Assembly (NCBI RefSeq): GCF_050003625.1
Contig: NC_134400.1
Span: forward strand, 222,930,085 to 222,994,084
Reading direction: 5' to 3'
DNA: 64,000 nt
Origin: Haematobia irritans
Taxonomy: Eukaryota > Arthropoda > Insecta > Diptera > Muscidae
Part shown: positions 12,049-24,129 of the stretch, in pieces
Position numbering within the stretch: position 1 is the stretch's first letter
How the letters are laid out: each line of letters opens with the position of its first letter
Made by a program: the position numbers and the translations under genes
The notes under the pieces: model-generated
Database searches by the model: none
Seen by the model: the letters and a program-made list of their open reading frames with translations, nothing else
What the model was told of the DNA's origin: nothing

Positions 12049-13044
12049 TACAGAAAATTAAGCCATGCCGCCGTGTTTTGGTTAGAATCACAACCGGAAA
12101 TGTAACAAAAAACTGCAGACACAAAGAAAAAAAACCGGATATTTTTCAAAAATATAATTTTTGTTTCTCGATCCAACCGAATAAAGATTTCCATCCCAAA
12201 CACAACCAACCATATTCAAATGATTTTCTAAAAAAGTCAACAATTCCTCCACAGATTCTAATCGAAATGATGTCCTGCTGAATATGTCATGTCACAAATA
12301 TGGCATAAACATATGAAACACGGAGATGTTTTATTCTTTTCTTTATGAAAAGATTCAAGCCACTAAAACTCATCCAAAATCACAAAAACAACAACGGCAA
12401 ATGTTACATTATAACAAAAGGACCATAACACTTTAAGATACCTATCTACGTAAGGCACACTCAAGGTCATCTTTGCCTTTCTGTGTCGTCCTTTCTACCT
12501 TACGAACTGTTGCTGTCAAGGACAACACCCGTTGTTTGATTGAAGGATATTTTCTTGGCATTTAAATTGCTTTGTCATCCTATTCTGGGTAATATGCCAA
12601 CGATTGTAATTTTGTAAAATTGTTGATTTATTCTCTAAAGATTGATGGATATCAGTGACTGTCGGTCAACTATGATAAATTAGATTTCTCATTTGAATTC
12701 CTTTTTGATATTCATGAGGGTGTATTTAAATCTACAAATTAATGAAGGAAATGATTCACTGATTAACTCTAGTGGGATGAGTGAGTGAAAATTGCGCTAT
12801 AGATCAATAGCTTCAACCCACAATTTCCATATCAGTCTCCATCAAATATCAAAAGATTTTTCATAGGTGGCTCAAGGTCTCCTCTCAATCATTCTGGTGA
12901 CTTTGGACAAGCCTAGAGGAATAATATTGTAACCAGATGGTAGCTGCTTCCCACTCCGGAAAACAAACACAGCTAGTGAACCATATCAGAGCAATGTTTG
13001 ACATTGTTGAAGGACAATCTGAGGGAGTTTCGGATTAATTTTCT

Positions 13045-13252
13045 GCACATAAAGAAAATTACATTAAAATTGAGACACTTTTTCATTGAGATCTCGAAAC
13101 ATTTTCATCAAAACAACGAAACTGTTCACTAACATAACACCAAAAATTTCATTACAGTAAGGGAAAGATTCATCGTATTTATGAAATTCTTTTGTTGTCT
13201 CAATTTTAATGACAAACCTCATAGAGATTACGCTTTTCTGCCAGTGCTAAGG
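13045..13252. mobile_element. Small MITE with internal AACGAAA motifs
   Basis: CATTAAAATTGAGACA near the left end is inverted near the right end, which closes with CTTTTCTGCCAGTG. The right end matches the start of the element at 41266-41494 (ACACTGGTAGAAAAAG ... TCATTAAAATTGAG), so the two are members of one family of about 210-230 bp. No coding potential; movement would depend on an enzyme from elsewhere. Confidence 0.65.
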
Positions 13253-13499
13253 CGACAAAACATGGATCCATTGGTATAAAGCGATGACTAAGAAACTGTT
13301 TTACCGTTATGCCACGTGGCAAATTCGCCAATTTTTTGAAGCGGGTACACTTTTGTGCCGCATTTTTGTGGTGCCACTAAATATATGACATTTTTACATT
13401 TTTTACGACCCCTAAACTCGATTGTTCTTTAAGTCACAGATAATTTCCGTATCGTGATTTGGTATCAAAATATAAATTTAATATTAAAAAAAAGAAAAA

Positions 13500-15179
13500 C
13501 AAGTATATACAGCAGTAAGTTCGGCCGGGTCGAATCTTAAATAACCACCACCATGAATCAAATAATATCGTTTCCTTTGGAACTCAATTTTGCAGTGAGT
13601 TTCAAGAAATTTCAGTGCGCCTTCTATACCCTCAAGAAGTGAAATCGGTCTATATGGAGGCATTACCACATGGACCGATAAAAACTTAATCCGATACACG
13701 TTTTTGTGTGCCTTAAATACCAGACTATTTACAATTTCAGGCAAATCGGATAAAAACTACGGTTTCTACAAACCTAAGGAGTTAAATTGAGAGATCGAGA
13801 GGAGTTAAATTGAGAGATCGTTCAAATTGGATAAAAACTACGGTTTCTATAAGCCCAAGAAGTAAAATCGGGAGATCGGTCTATATGAGGGCTATACCAA
13901 AACTTGGACCGATACTCAACATTTGCGGCACACCTCTTTATGGTCCTAAAATACCTCTAGATTTCCAATTTCAGGCAAATTGGATAACAACTACGGTTTC
14001 TATAAGCCCAAGAAGTAAAATCGGGAGATCGGTCTATATGGGGGCTATACGAAAACATGGACCGATACTGAACATTTTCGGCACACCTCTTTATAGTCCA
14101 AAAATACCTCTATATTTCCAATTTCAGGCAAATGGGATAAAAACTACGGTTTCTATAAGCCCAAGAAGTAAAATCGGGAGATCGGTCTATATGAGGGATA
14201 TACCAAAACATGGACCGATACTCAACATTTTCGGCACACCTCTTTATGGTCCTAAAATACTTCTAGATTTCCAATTTCAGGCAAATTGGATAACAACTAC
14301 GGTTTCTATAAGCCCGAGAAATAAAATCGGGAGATCGGTCTATATGGGGGCTATACGAAAACATGGACCGATACTCACAATTTTTGGCACACGTATTTGT
14401 GGTCCTAAAATACCTCTAGATTTCCAATTTCAGGCAAATTGGATAACAACTACGGTTTCTATAAGCCCAAGAAGTAAAATCGGGAGATCGGTCTATATGG
14501 GGGCTAAACGAAAACATGGACCGATACTGAACATTTTCGGCACACCTCTTTATAGTCCAAAAATACCTCTATATTTCCAATTTCAGGCAAATGGGATAAA
14601 AACTACGGTTTCTATAAGCCCAAGAAGTAAAATCGGGAGATCGGTCTATATGAGGGCTATACCAAAACTTGGACCGATACTCAACATTTGCGGCACACCT
14701 CTTTATGGTCCTAAAATACCTCTAGATTTCAAATTTCAGGCAAATTGGATAACAACTACGGTTTCTATAAGCCCGAGAAATAAAATCGGGAGATCGGTCT
14801 ATATGGGGGCTATACGAAAACATGGACCGATACTCAACATTTTCGGCACACCTCTTTATGGTCCTAAAATACCTCTAGATTTCCAATTTCAGGCAAATTG
14901 AATAACAACTACGGTTTCTATAAGCCCAAGAAGTAAAATCGGGAGATCGGTCTATATGAGGGCTATACCAAAACATGGACCAATACTCAACATTTTCGGC
15001 ACACCTCTTTATGGTCCAAAAATACCTCTATATTTCCTATTTCAGGCAAATTGGATAAAAACTACGGTTTCTATAAGCCCAAGACCCCAAATTGGGAGGT
15101 TGATTTATATGGGGACTATATCAAAACCTGGACCGATATACCCCATCTTCGAACTTGACCTGCCTGCAGACAAAAGACA
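13500..15179 (-). mobile_element. Family C helentron-like element with long 153-bp repeat array, 5' end missing
   Basis: Reverse orientation. The 3' end is at 13500 as CAAGTATATACAGCAGTAAG with hairpin TTCGGCCGGG..., followed by the inverse of the TTCATGGTGGTGGG motif. Eight to nine copies of a unit follow at an exact or near-exact 153-bp spacing, from about 13827 to 15100 (CTACGGTTTC at 13991, 14144 and so on). The element stops at CAAAAGAC, short of the GTCY block found in other copies. The long plus-strand open frame 13810-14901 is an artefact: 153 is a multiple of three, so one open unit keeps the whole array open. Confidence 0.88.
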
Positions 15180-17171
15180 CAGGCACAGATAATTCTTAAA
15201 AAATATTCGAGTTTAAGTTTCGACTATAATATTTGTGAACGATTTTCCCTTCTTTAGTATAATATTTTTTAGTGAACACCTAAAAACATGCTAAAATAAA
15301 CATTTTTTTTAAATTTTTTAATAATCTCTTGAATATTAAATTTCAAAGAGTGGTCTTCAATAAACTAGAAATAAAATTTGTTGTTAAGTTAGTGAGGGTT
15401 TCAAAAAAATGTTATCGTTATAAATTAAAAAAAAATATCTTTCTATTTTTAGTGATACTTTTTGGAAATAAGTGTGTCACCAACAAGTGGCACTATTTGT
15501 GTCACTTTTTAGAAATTCTCAACGGTAACGCAGCTAAGGAACAGTCGAAATAGTGGAAAACTCTTTTCCTAGTGTGATAGACATCGACCAATTGGTTCAA
15601 AGGTTCCCATTTGTAACTCGAATTTGGAGGCACACCATAATTACAAAATATTTCTTTAAAATATAATTCCCCACATACTTTCAGGCGCACACATGTAGTG
15701 TGCATGTTAACAACAGAAAACCAACTTAACAAAAACATGGCTATTGCTTGTTCACATACTTAATTTTATTTAGTGACGTGGATAAAATCAAAGATTATCG
15801 AGTACAGAAGATGGGAGATTGGCTACTGAGCACATCAAACCATTTACCACATTAGTTTAATACTCAAACCAAAAGCGTATACGACAAGTATTGACATAGC
15901 ATTAAAATGCAAATAAAAAGAAATTAAGAGCACGAAATAAATTTCCATAAAGGGGAAAATGTATTTTTTTTGTTGTTGCCAAAAATTTACCATTGTTTCA
16001 TTATGAAAATTACATTTTTCATTTAAAAAATAAAAACGAAAACGAAAAACAACTAAAAGATTACAAACATGTATTAAACTAATGTGGTAAATGCAACATT
16101 TGGTATGACGCAAGCCCATTTCCCATCTTCCTCAAATCTATAATCTTTGGATAAAATTTGCAACAACAAAAATATAACTTTACACAAAAAAGGAGAAATT
16201 TTCGATTAACAATGCATGAGATTGAAACTCTTCTAAATCAACAATAATGCCAGAAACCGAAGCTTGTTTTTTTCTAGACAAAACTAAAATATTCACCACT
16301 AAAATTTTGCCGATTTTTTACAAACAGCGAAACATTTTCGAAAAATACGAATTTTGTGAAAACAACACAACATACATTTTCACCCACATTTCAATGTGGA
16401 AATTCGCATTATTTGATTTTATCCAAAATGATTTAATTTTCTATCATGCATAGCTTTATTTTGCCTCTAGGTTATGAAATGACCATATGTGAAATATCAG
16501 TTCAATTCTGCGAAATGCTTTACCGAATTATTCTTCTCTTTTACAAAAATGACTATTTGTTTGTACCCAATTTTATGATAACGAGAATGAAACCTGTCAC
16601 ATTCATTTCATCTTCTCGCTGTTAGTTAGAAAACGAAACCAAAAATATTTCATTTAGTTTGAATATCAAATCAGGATGAACAAATGTTCATCAATATTTG
16701 GAAAAAAAGGTAACCGAGAAATATATTTACATAGCTGATTATTTAATGTATACACTGAAAAACAAAAACACAACGATGTCTTGCCCTTAAAATACGAAAG
16801 TCATTTTTGCAAGGGTTTTTCACTTAATCGGAAGTCGATCTTCTTTTTATTGAAGCCTAAAATGGCTTCAATAAAAAGAAGATTTGAGAGTTAAACAAAA
16901 AAGTAAATTTTCCAGCAATGAAAATGTAGATTAATTTTAGACACTTTTTAATTAAACGCTAATATGACAAATTTAAGTAAAATGTCCATGAAGTTAAAGT
17001 TAACTTGTGTCTCCAATAAGATAAGGATAATAAGATAATTTTAACTTCACATATATGTATGTAAATATTTTACGACAAATTGAAGAGAAATTATTTGACA
17101 TAATTAATGTTTACCATTTGGCAAAGAAAATTCCATATTTTGAAGGAAAAAAAATTGATTTCGAACTTGAT
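15180..17171. other. AT-rich noncoding DNA
   Basis: No supported gene. A short motif AGAAATTCTCAACGGTAAC near 15514 also occurs at 37261 beside the foldback element, which suggests a shared dispersed repeat. The perfect hairpin at 16838-16883 is listed separately. Confidence 0.45.
16838..16883. repeat. Perfect 20-bp inverted repeat, 6-nt loop
   Basis: ATCTTCTTTTTATTGAAGCC is followed by a loop TAAAAT and its exact complement. It lies after TACACTGAAAAACAAAAAC, the kind of CACTGAAAA terminus seen on H-type repeats, so it may be the core of a small foldback MITE. If transcribed it would form a compact hairpin. Confidence 0.85.
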
Positions 17172-17786
17172 TCTAAGGAAACTTCGCAAAAGTTTATGAT
17201 TTATCGTTCAATATATATGTATGTATGTGTAGGCAGTGGCGATTTTACAAGGAAAATGATGGCATTTTGACCATTTTTGTCGAAATCAGAAAAACATATA
17301 TATGGGAGCTATATCGATCTCTACCAAATTTGGCACGCATAGCTACAATGCTAATTCTACTCCCTGTGCAAAATTTCAATTAAATCGGAGTAAAACATTG
17401 GCCACTGTGGTCATATGAGTGTAAATCGGGCGAATGATATATATGGGAGCTATATATAAATCTGAACCGATTTCAACCAAATTTGGCACACTTGACGACA
17501 CTACTAATTGTACTCCTAGTGCAAAATTTAAACCAAATTGGAGTAAAACTCTGGCTTCTTGGCCCATATAAGTCCATATCGGGCGAAAGATACATACACT
17601 GAAAAAAAAGCATACTCGGTTCCAAAGATTTTGTCTTTTCTTTAAAAAATTTGGTATTGATTCCGAGCCAAAGAAGCGGAGAATACAAGTAAGGATACTT
17701 TTAAGACACAATTCTCTTTTAAATTTAGGTTTTGTGTACTTGCTTCTAGGAAGCAAATTTTAATTTTTCGCTTTCTCAGCTTTTTT

Positions 17787-19508
17787 ATACCCACCACCAT
17801 AGAATGGTGACGGGGGTATAATAAGTTTGTCATTCCGTTTGTAACACATCGAAATATCGATTTCCGACTATATAAAGTATATATATTCTTGATCAGGGAG
17901 AAATTCTAAGACGATATAACGATGTCCGTCTGTCCGTCTGTCTGTCTGTCTGTCTGTTGTAATCACGCTACAGTCTTCAATAATGAAGCAATCGTGCTGA
18001 AATTTTGCACAAACTCGTCTTTTGTCTGCAGGCAGGTCAAGTTCGAAGATGGGCTATATCGGTCCAGGTTTTGATATAGTCCCCATATAAACCGATCTCC
18101 CGATTTGGGGTCTTGGGCTTATAGAAATCGTATTTTTTATCCAATTTGCCTGAAATTGGAAATCTAGAGGTATTGTAGGACCACAAATACGTGTGCCAAA
18201 AATTGTGAGTATCGAGCCATATTTTGGTATAGCCCCCATATAGACCGATCTCCCGATTTTACTTCTTGGGCTTATAGAAATCGTAGTTTTTATCCAATTT
18301 GCCTGAAATTTGAAATCTAGAGGTATTTTATGACCATAAAGAGGTGTGCTAAAAATGGTGAGTATCGGTCCATATTTTGGTATAGCCCCCATATAGACCG
18401 ATCTCCCGATTTTACTTCTTGGGCTTATAGAACCGCAGTTTTTATCCAATTTGCCTGAAATTTGAAATCTAGAGGTATTTTATGACCATAAAGAGGTGTG
18501 CCAAAAATGGTGAGTATCGGTCTATGTTTTGGTATAGCCCCCATATAGACCGATCTCCCGATTTTACTTCTTGGGCTTATAGAAACCGCAGTTTTTATCC
18601 AATTTATCTGAATTTGGAAATCAAAAGGTAAAGAGGTGTGCCAAAAATGGTGAGCATTGGTCCATGTTTTGGTATGGTGCCCATATAAACCGACCTCCCG
18701 ATTTGGGGTCTTGGGCTTATAGAAACCGTAGTTTTTATCCAATTTGCCTGAAATTGGAAATCTAGATGTATTTTAGGACCATAAATAGGTGTGCCGAAAA
18801 TGATGAGTATCGGTCCATATTTTGGCATAGCCCCCATATAGACCGATTTCCCGATTTTACTTCTTGGGCTTCTAGAATCCAAAGTTTTTATCCATTTTGC
18901 CTGAAATTGGAAATCTAGATGTATTTTCGGGCCATAAAGAGGTGTGCCGAAAACGGTGAGTATCGGTCCATATTTTAGTATAGCCCCCATAAGAACGATT
19001 TCCAGATTTAACTCCTTGGGTTTCTAGAAACCGTAGTTTTTATCTGATTTGCCTGAAATTCTAAATATTCTGGTATTTGAGGCTCAGAAAAACGTGTATC
19101 GGATTAAGTTTTTATCGGTCCATTTGGTAATGCCTCCATAAAGACCGACTTCACTTCTTGAGGGTGTAGAAGGCCAACTGATCATGAAAATTGCTTGAAA
19201 CTCAATGTAAAATTTCCAAATATTACTTCCCGGGTGAAAATCTACAGATTTAAGATTTCAAATCAAGACGTTATGTTATAATTTTCTTGCACACTTACAA
19301 GAGATGTTAATAATTCCTCTAAAACTCAAACAAAAATTGTTCTTATAAATCCAGAACCTGATATAGTCCTCATAGGTGAAATCTTTAAATTTATCTTCCG
19401 GAAGTGTCCTCAAGCCCTCCTGAAATTTCAAAGGAAACCCTAATATTTGGTTCATGGTGGTGGGTATTTAAGATTCGGCCCGGCCGAACTTACTGCTGTA
19501 TATACTTG
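17787..19508 (+). mobile_element. Family C helentron-like element, complete
   Basis: Begins ATACCCACCACCATAGAA after a T-run in the H repeat. A (GTCY)n block lies at about 17924-17958, followed by roughly seven 153-bp-type units with CCCCCATATAGACCGATC. The 3' end has TTCATGGTGGTGGGTAT, the inverse of the start, then the hairpin TTCGGCCCGGCCGAA and TATACTTG before a T-run. This is the best reference copy for the family here. Both ends sit in T-rich sequence, as helentron insertions do. Open frames in it are repeat artefacts. Confidence 0.88.
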
Positions 19509-19656
19509 TTTTTTCTTCATATGCTATCAAAGTCCTTTAAAATCGAGTTAACGGCAACTTTATTTTCCAAATTAGGACTCGACTTCCAGTAGAAATTATG
19601 CTATGTTTGAAGTAAAAAACTTCTTTAAAATAAAGTTTTGAAAAACATGTCCTATA

Positions 19657-20753
19657 CAGTAATCCCTCGATTTACGTCGTGATCGAAACGACGTAAACCG
19701 AATTAAAAACTGCTCATACTTACTCCTAAGTCCATTTACATACATAATATAAAAAAAAAAAACTTCAAAAATAAAGGTAATTCAGTAATTCATTCAGAGA
19801 TCTCCACCAAAATTATTTTCAAATATCATCAACTTGCAAACACTCATATTCTTTTGTGAATGCTAATTCTCGTCTTACATTGGGCTACATGGCAAAAGTG
19901 AACATTTAGAGTTTTCCATTCCAGAGGTTTATATTGCAGATCATACCTATTTACCTTTTTCAATTCACATGAAAGTCACAGAGACCTCTCATTTTATTTT
20001 TTACGTGAGGCAATAAAAAGAATTGCAGTTGATTGAGCCGATGTGTGAGTGCTCACATTCCAGCGGTGAAGAATAATCCGTCTTCGACGTTTGTTTTTCC
20101 TGATTTTTTAGAAGACAACTGGCAAACAAATGGTTGTGTACCACTCAGAATAGACCGTTCTGCGTTGTTCTAGTGGTACGATTGTGATGTGTCCAGTTTT
20201 TCGTTTGCTTGGAAGTGCTTTGTTCGCGAGCAACCTCCATACAATAGACTGCTGTTTACATTCGGGCTCATACACGAAAATCCATGGTTCATCACTTCTC
20301 ACGATGTCATAGACGTTTCTCGAAGAGATCGTATTTTTGGAGCATTTCTCTCTACCAATCGAAACGAATCTTTTTGAGCGATTGACAAATTACGGGGGAT
20401 CCAACGTGAATAGATGTTTTTGACGGTCAAATGTACATGCAATTTTGAATGTATGCTGCTCCCAGTAATGTCTAAGATTGTCCCAAACTCACGATAGGTC
20501 TTGCATCATATCACACACACACACAGCATCAACGGTTTCCGGAACAATTTCGGCAAGAATTTCAGAAAAAGATGTTACGATGTCATCATCGTTGATACTT
20601 ACTTTACTTATGGAAGGCGTTCCTGATAAAGTGGGCAAAAAATCGACGACGTAAATCGAATGGCGACGTAAATCAAAGTTTGATGGAACAAAAAATTTGA
20701 CGACGTAAATCGAAACAACGTAAACCGAGACGACGTAAATCGAGGGATTACTG
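19657..20753. mobile_element. pogo/Tigger-like TIR element carrying a mariner relic
   Basis: Perfect inverted ends of 23 bp beginning CAGTAATCCCTCGATTTACG, flanked by TA on both sides (19655-19656, 20754-20755). CAGT ends and a TA target are usual for pogo-type elements. ACGTAAATCGA-type words repeat inside both ends (for example 19690-19703 and 20652-20745). It encodes no pogo transposase; the middle holds reverse-strand mariner sequence instead. A (CA)n run lies at about 20512-20524. It is inserted in the H repeat. Confidence 0.85.
20108..20530 (-). pseudogene. mariner transposase fragment
   Basis: Reading on the reverse strand, SRWIPRNLSIAQK lies near 20377-20430, matching the linker after the DNA-binding domain of mariner transposases. 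Next comes EVMNHGFSCM/EPWIFVYEPECKQQS, the first-Asp region with a frame change. TGHITIVPLEQRRTV and SEWYTTICLPVVF then fall in the frame 20108-20302. The HQDN and final Asp motifs are missing. It lies wholly between the pogo-like inverted repeats, so it was either captured or inserted there. Confidence 0.75.
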
Positions 20754-21410
20754 TATTTGAACGATTTTTTGCTTTGTAGTCAAGATGCAAAAAGACAACA
20801 AAATTAAAGACAATTTCATTAAATTTAAAGAATTTTTCTGAATTATTAAAGTCAAGTTGACCTTAGCCTATAAATTTTTTCTTTTATGTTAAGATACCCA
20901 TTTTTAAGTCAAATCACTTAATTATAACGACAATACGACTTCATTGAAAAGTTTGTCGACTTTTGGACAAGGAAAATAACTTTATTTTAGAGAAATGCGT
21001 CTTCTATGCTAAGCAAAATTTGTATTCATATTTTAAAGACATGAAATCTTTGACCTCACGACAATATTTTTTTCCAGTGTATGGGAGTTATATCTAAATC
21101 TGAACCGATTTCTTCCAAAATCAATAGGGTTCTATTCTGAGCCAAAATACTTGTGCCAAATTTGAAGTCGATTGGACTAAAACTGCGACCTAGACTTTGA
21201 TTACAATAATGTATTCATTCATTCATTCACTCATACTTTCATTCATTCATTCATTCAATATTGTGTTCACGGACAGACGGACATGGCTATATCGACTCAG
21301 GAGCCCACATTTTTGCCAAAGACACCATGTGTCTATCTCGTGTCCTTCTGGGTGTTGCAAACATATGCACTAACTTATAATACCCTGTTCCACAGTGTGG
21401 CGCAGAGTAT

Positions 21411-22885
21411 AACAATTTCAAAAAAAAACTTTAAACCAAAATATGCAAAATCCCCAAACTGAGTATTCGTCTATATTTGAAAATTTGCATCTTCAATCCA
21501 AAGATTCTAAATCTAAATTAATTTAAAGATTATTTCTTTAATCAAAAATCATAGACGACTGCAACGGAGGGACGCAAATTTCAATAGTTTGTGTCTTAAA
21601 GTTAATGGCAAACATTTTTAAAGCAAAAATTATGAACCACCTTTACTGTGCATGACTTTCTAAATCATCCGAATTGACACATTTTTTTGCGGAGAGCAAC
21701 GAATCACCTATGTAATTTATAATTTATGCGAGTTTCTTCAGCTAAAATAGAATAAATATGTATGTGTCCTATGAAGGAATAGAAATTCAATATTTCGATT
21801 CTAATCATGGTTTTACGCTTCTACATAAGCGCACTTGAACCTTTTCATCTCACCGATTTATATCACTCCAAAAAAAGTATAGAAATTTTCACTAAGGTTG
21901 GTGATGAAGCATTTTTTTGCATATAAATAAATAAAAATAAATTTAAAAGAAAATAGGATGTAATCATATTCATTCAAGTGTGATTTTTTTTATTTGTAAT
22001 GTGTGTAGTGCCGTTGACATCTTTTCAATTTTCAACATTTGAAACTAATTCAAAAAAAAAAAATAAAAATAAATATCACAGAGTCCATGTGATTGTCATA
22101 GCAAGTGATTTACGTTGAAGTTCTGTAAAGTCATTGACATTGGATGCTAACGTGGCAACGGTGATACTAGTAGCACTCACGTATAAAAGAATTTGCCATC
22201 ATCTTCAAATGTTGTCTGTTTCAAATTCAAATGATGAGTTTGCATGAGAAATCATTTCAAATATGTTAACGATGTGATTTTTAAAATGCAGACAGTGAAT
22301 TGATGTAAAAAGCTAATATCATACAAATATGTTTTTTGTTTTAAGACCGTGAATTCTAAATAAAAAACAAAAGAAAACTAAGTCGGGATAACCGATAAAA
22401 TTATGGCTCTCAATTATGAGCCCTCTAAATTTTAATAAATCATTTTACATTCATACTCAGTTATTACAGAATGCTTTTCCTCAACTGAACATACTCCTTT
22501 CAAAATAAATGTCATCAAACCAATGAAATATTTAATTTTTGGCATAAAATCAAGGCATATTAAGAAGGGTTCTCGCACTGTCACGAAAACAGCAATGTCA
22601 GCCACCCTATTGCTGTTTTGATTGTTAGTCAAATTGGAACAATGTTCAACAAATGGAAAATGTTAAACAAAAGGAATTTGCACATACATACATCAATTTT
22701 TACTTCGAAACATGAGGAATAGGATAATTGAAGGAATTCTTATCATTAATCATAAGGATAATTTTTCTCAACACTAACTATTCAGTCATCATTTTCAAGC
22801 AAATTAAACATTTCTAAATTATTTGTATAAAATTTATTTTTGATTTTTTTTTTATTTGTCATCGTTGTAAATTGTCATTGGTGTA
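21411..22885. other. AT-rich noncoding DNA
   Basis: No gene, RNA or clear element recognised. Confidence 0.45.
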
Positions 22886-24129
22886 TACTGAAAAAAATAT
22901 TCCCAATAATACAAAGATTTCATGCCCTTAAAATTTGAATACCATTTTTCTGAGAAGTCTTTTTCTTAGCCTAAAGTTGATAAACCCTTCATTTAAGGCG
23001 TTTTGTTCTTACATATATATAATTCGACTTTGAAATGACTATGTTGATATAAAAGAGAATTCCCTTGAATTCAGGTCTTCAAGTATTTGATATATCTGAA
23101 AAATTCTTCAAGATTAAAATTTCGATGACGTTCGGAATCGAAAAAGAATGATCAAAAATATTAGATGTCTTTCAAGACTATTTTTATTTGAAAAATGCCA
23201 TAAGTTTAACGTGAATTTAGGTTTGAGTTTGAATTGTTAAAATAATAAATACTTCCTAGCTAAACCACACTGAAAAAAATATTGTCGTGAGGTCAAAGAT
23301 TTCATTTCATACGAACGCAAATTTTGCTTAGCATAGAAAACGCAATTCTCTCTTTTTTTCCTTGTGCAAAAGTCGATAAACTTTTCAATGAAGTCGTATT
23401 GTCCTTATAATTAAGTGATTTGACTTAGAAATGTGTATGATAACATGAAAGAAAAAATTTTTGGGCTAAGGTCAACTTGACTTTAATAATTCAGAAATAT
23501 TCTTTAAAATTAATGAAATTGTCTTTAAATTTGTTGTCTTTTTGCATCTTGACTACAAAGCAAAAAATCGTTCAAATATAGGACATGTTTTTCAAGACTT
23601 TATTTTAAAGACGTTTTTAACTTGAAACATAGCATAATTTCCACTGAAGACGAGTCTTAATTTGGAAAATAAAGTTGTCGTTAGCTCGTTTTTAAAGGAC
23701 TTTGATAGCATATGGAGAAAACAAGCTGAAAAAACGAAAAATTAAAACTTGCTTCCAGGAAGCAACTACACAAAATCCAAATCAAAAAGAGAATTGTGTC
23801 TTAAAAGTATCCTTACTTGTATTCTCCGCTTCTTTGGCTCGGAATCAATACCAAAATTTTTAAATTAAAGACAAAATCTTTGGAACCGGGCATGTTTTTT
23901 TTTTTTGCAGTGCAGGTAACCACTAGTGATTCCTCCAGCACTACCGGTAATCAATGCAACATTATCGGGGATTAAAAAAAAAAATAGCCCAATTCTAAAT
24001 AATCCATGGGGAATGTATTCCTTTGGAATTCAGTTTTTCCAGCAATAAAATACTTCTATTCTAAACAGTAGGGAAATTTGAGTTTTGCGTACTTGATACT
24101 AGGAAGCAAATTTGAATTTAATAGTTTTT
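22886..24129. mobile_element. Diverged H-type repeat hosting a second H copy
   Basis: The left part starts TACTGAAAAAAATATTC and contains CAAAGATTTCATGCCCTTAAA, like other H ends. The right part, after 23912, carries TACTTGATACTAGGAAGCAA, which parallels the TTGCTTCTAGGAAGCAA phrase of H. It is interrupted by the H copy at 23268-23912 and cut by family A at 24130. Its outer limits are inferred. Confidence 0.45.
23268..23912 (-). mobile_element. H-type repeat, uninterrupted copy (~645 bp)
   Basis: Starts CACTGAAAAAAATATTG and ends TTTTTTTTTTGCAGTG, so the termini are inverted. The sequence matches the interrupted copy at 17597-21079 in reverse orientation along its whole length and so proves where that copy was broken. 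Flanks are CA rather than TA. No open frame of note. Confidence 0.8.

Larger units (their letters stand above)
10942..13040. other. AT-rich noncoding DNA
   Basis: Apart from the 123-bp duplication and the TATA-like site listed separately, nothing recognisable was found. Homopolymer runs are frequent. Confidence 0.45.
17597..21079 (+). mobile_element. H-type repeat, TIR CACTGAAAAAAA, interrupted twice
   Basis: Starts CACTGAAAAAAAA and ends TTTTTTTCCAGTG, flanked by TA on both sides inside the A element (17595-17596, 21080-21081). With the two insertions (17787-19508, 19657-20753) removed it is about 660 bp and matches, in reverse, the uninterrupted copy at 23268-23912. Shared phrases include GATTCCGAGCCAAAGAAGCG, TTGCTTCTAGGAAGCAA and TGACCTCACGACAATAT. 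No protein is encoded. TA target and short inverted ends suggest a mariner-type MITE. Confidence 0.85.
17172..21410 (-). mobile_element. Family A element split by a nest of later insertions
   Basis: The left part (17172-17596) is reverse-strand A sequence running from the region of the CGAAGTTTCC motif through two 153-bp units to GGGCGAAAGATA. The right part (21080-21410) resumes with TATGGGAGTTATATC and continues to the GTCY block and the GTGTGGCGCAGAGTAT 5' end. Everything between is the H element and its own passengers. A CATT tetranucleotide expansion (about 21213-21265) has grown inside the right part. The 3' end is missing. Confidence 0.85.

Noticed and set aside
17376..17756. 126-codon minus-strand frame
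   Set aside because: It spans the A-H junction and reads repeat units in family A; no coding signal.
18054..18990. Several 105-131-codon reverse frames
   Set aside because: They are in-phase readings of the 153-bp units of the C element, the same artefact as the plus-strand frame at 13810-14901.
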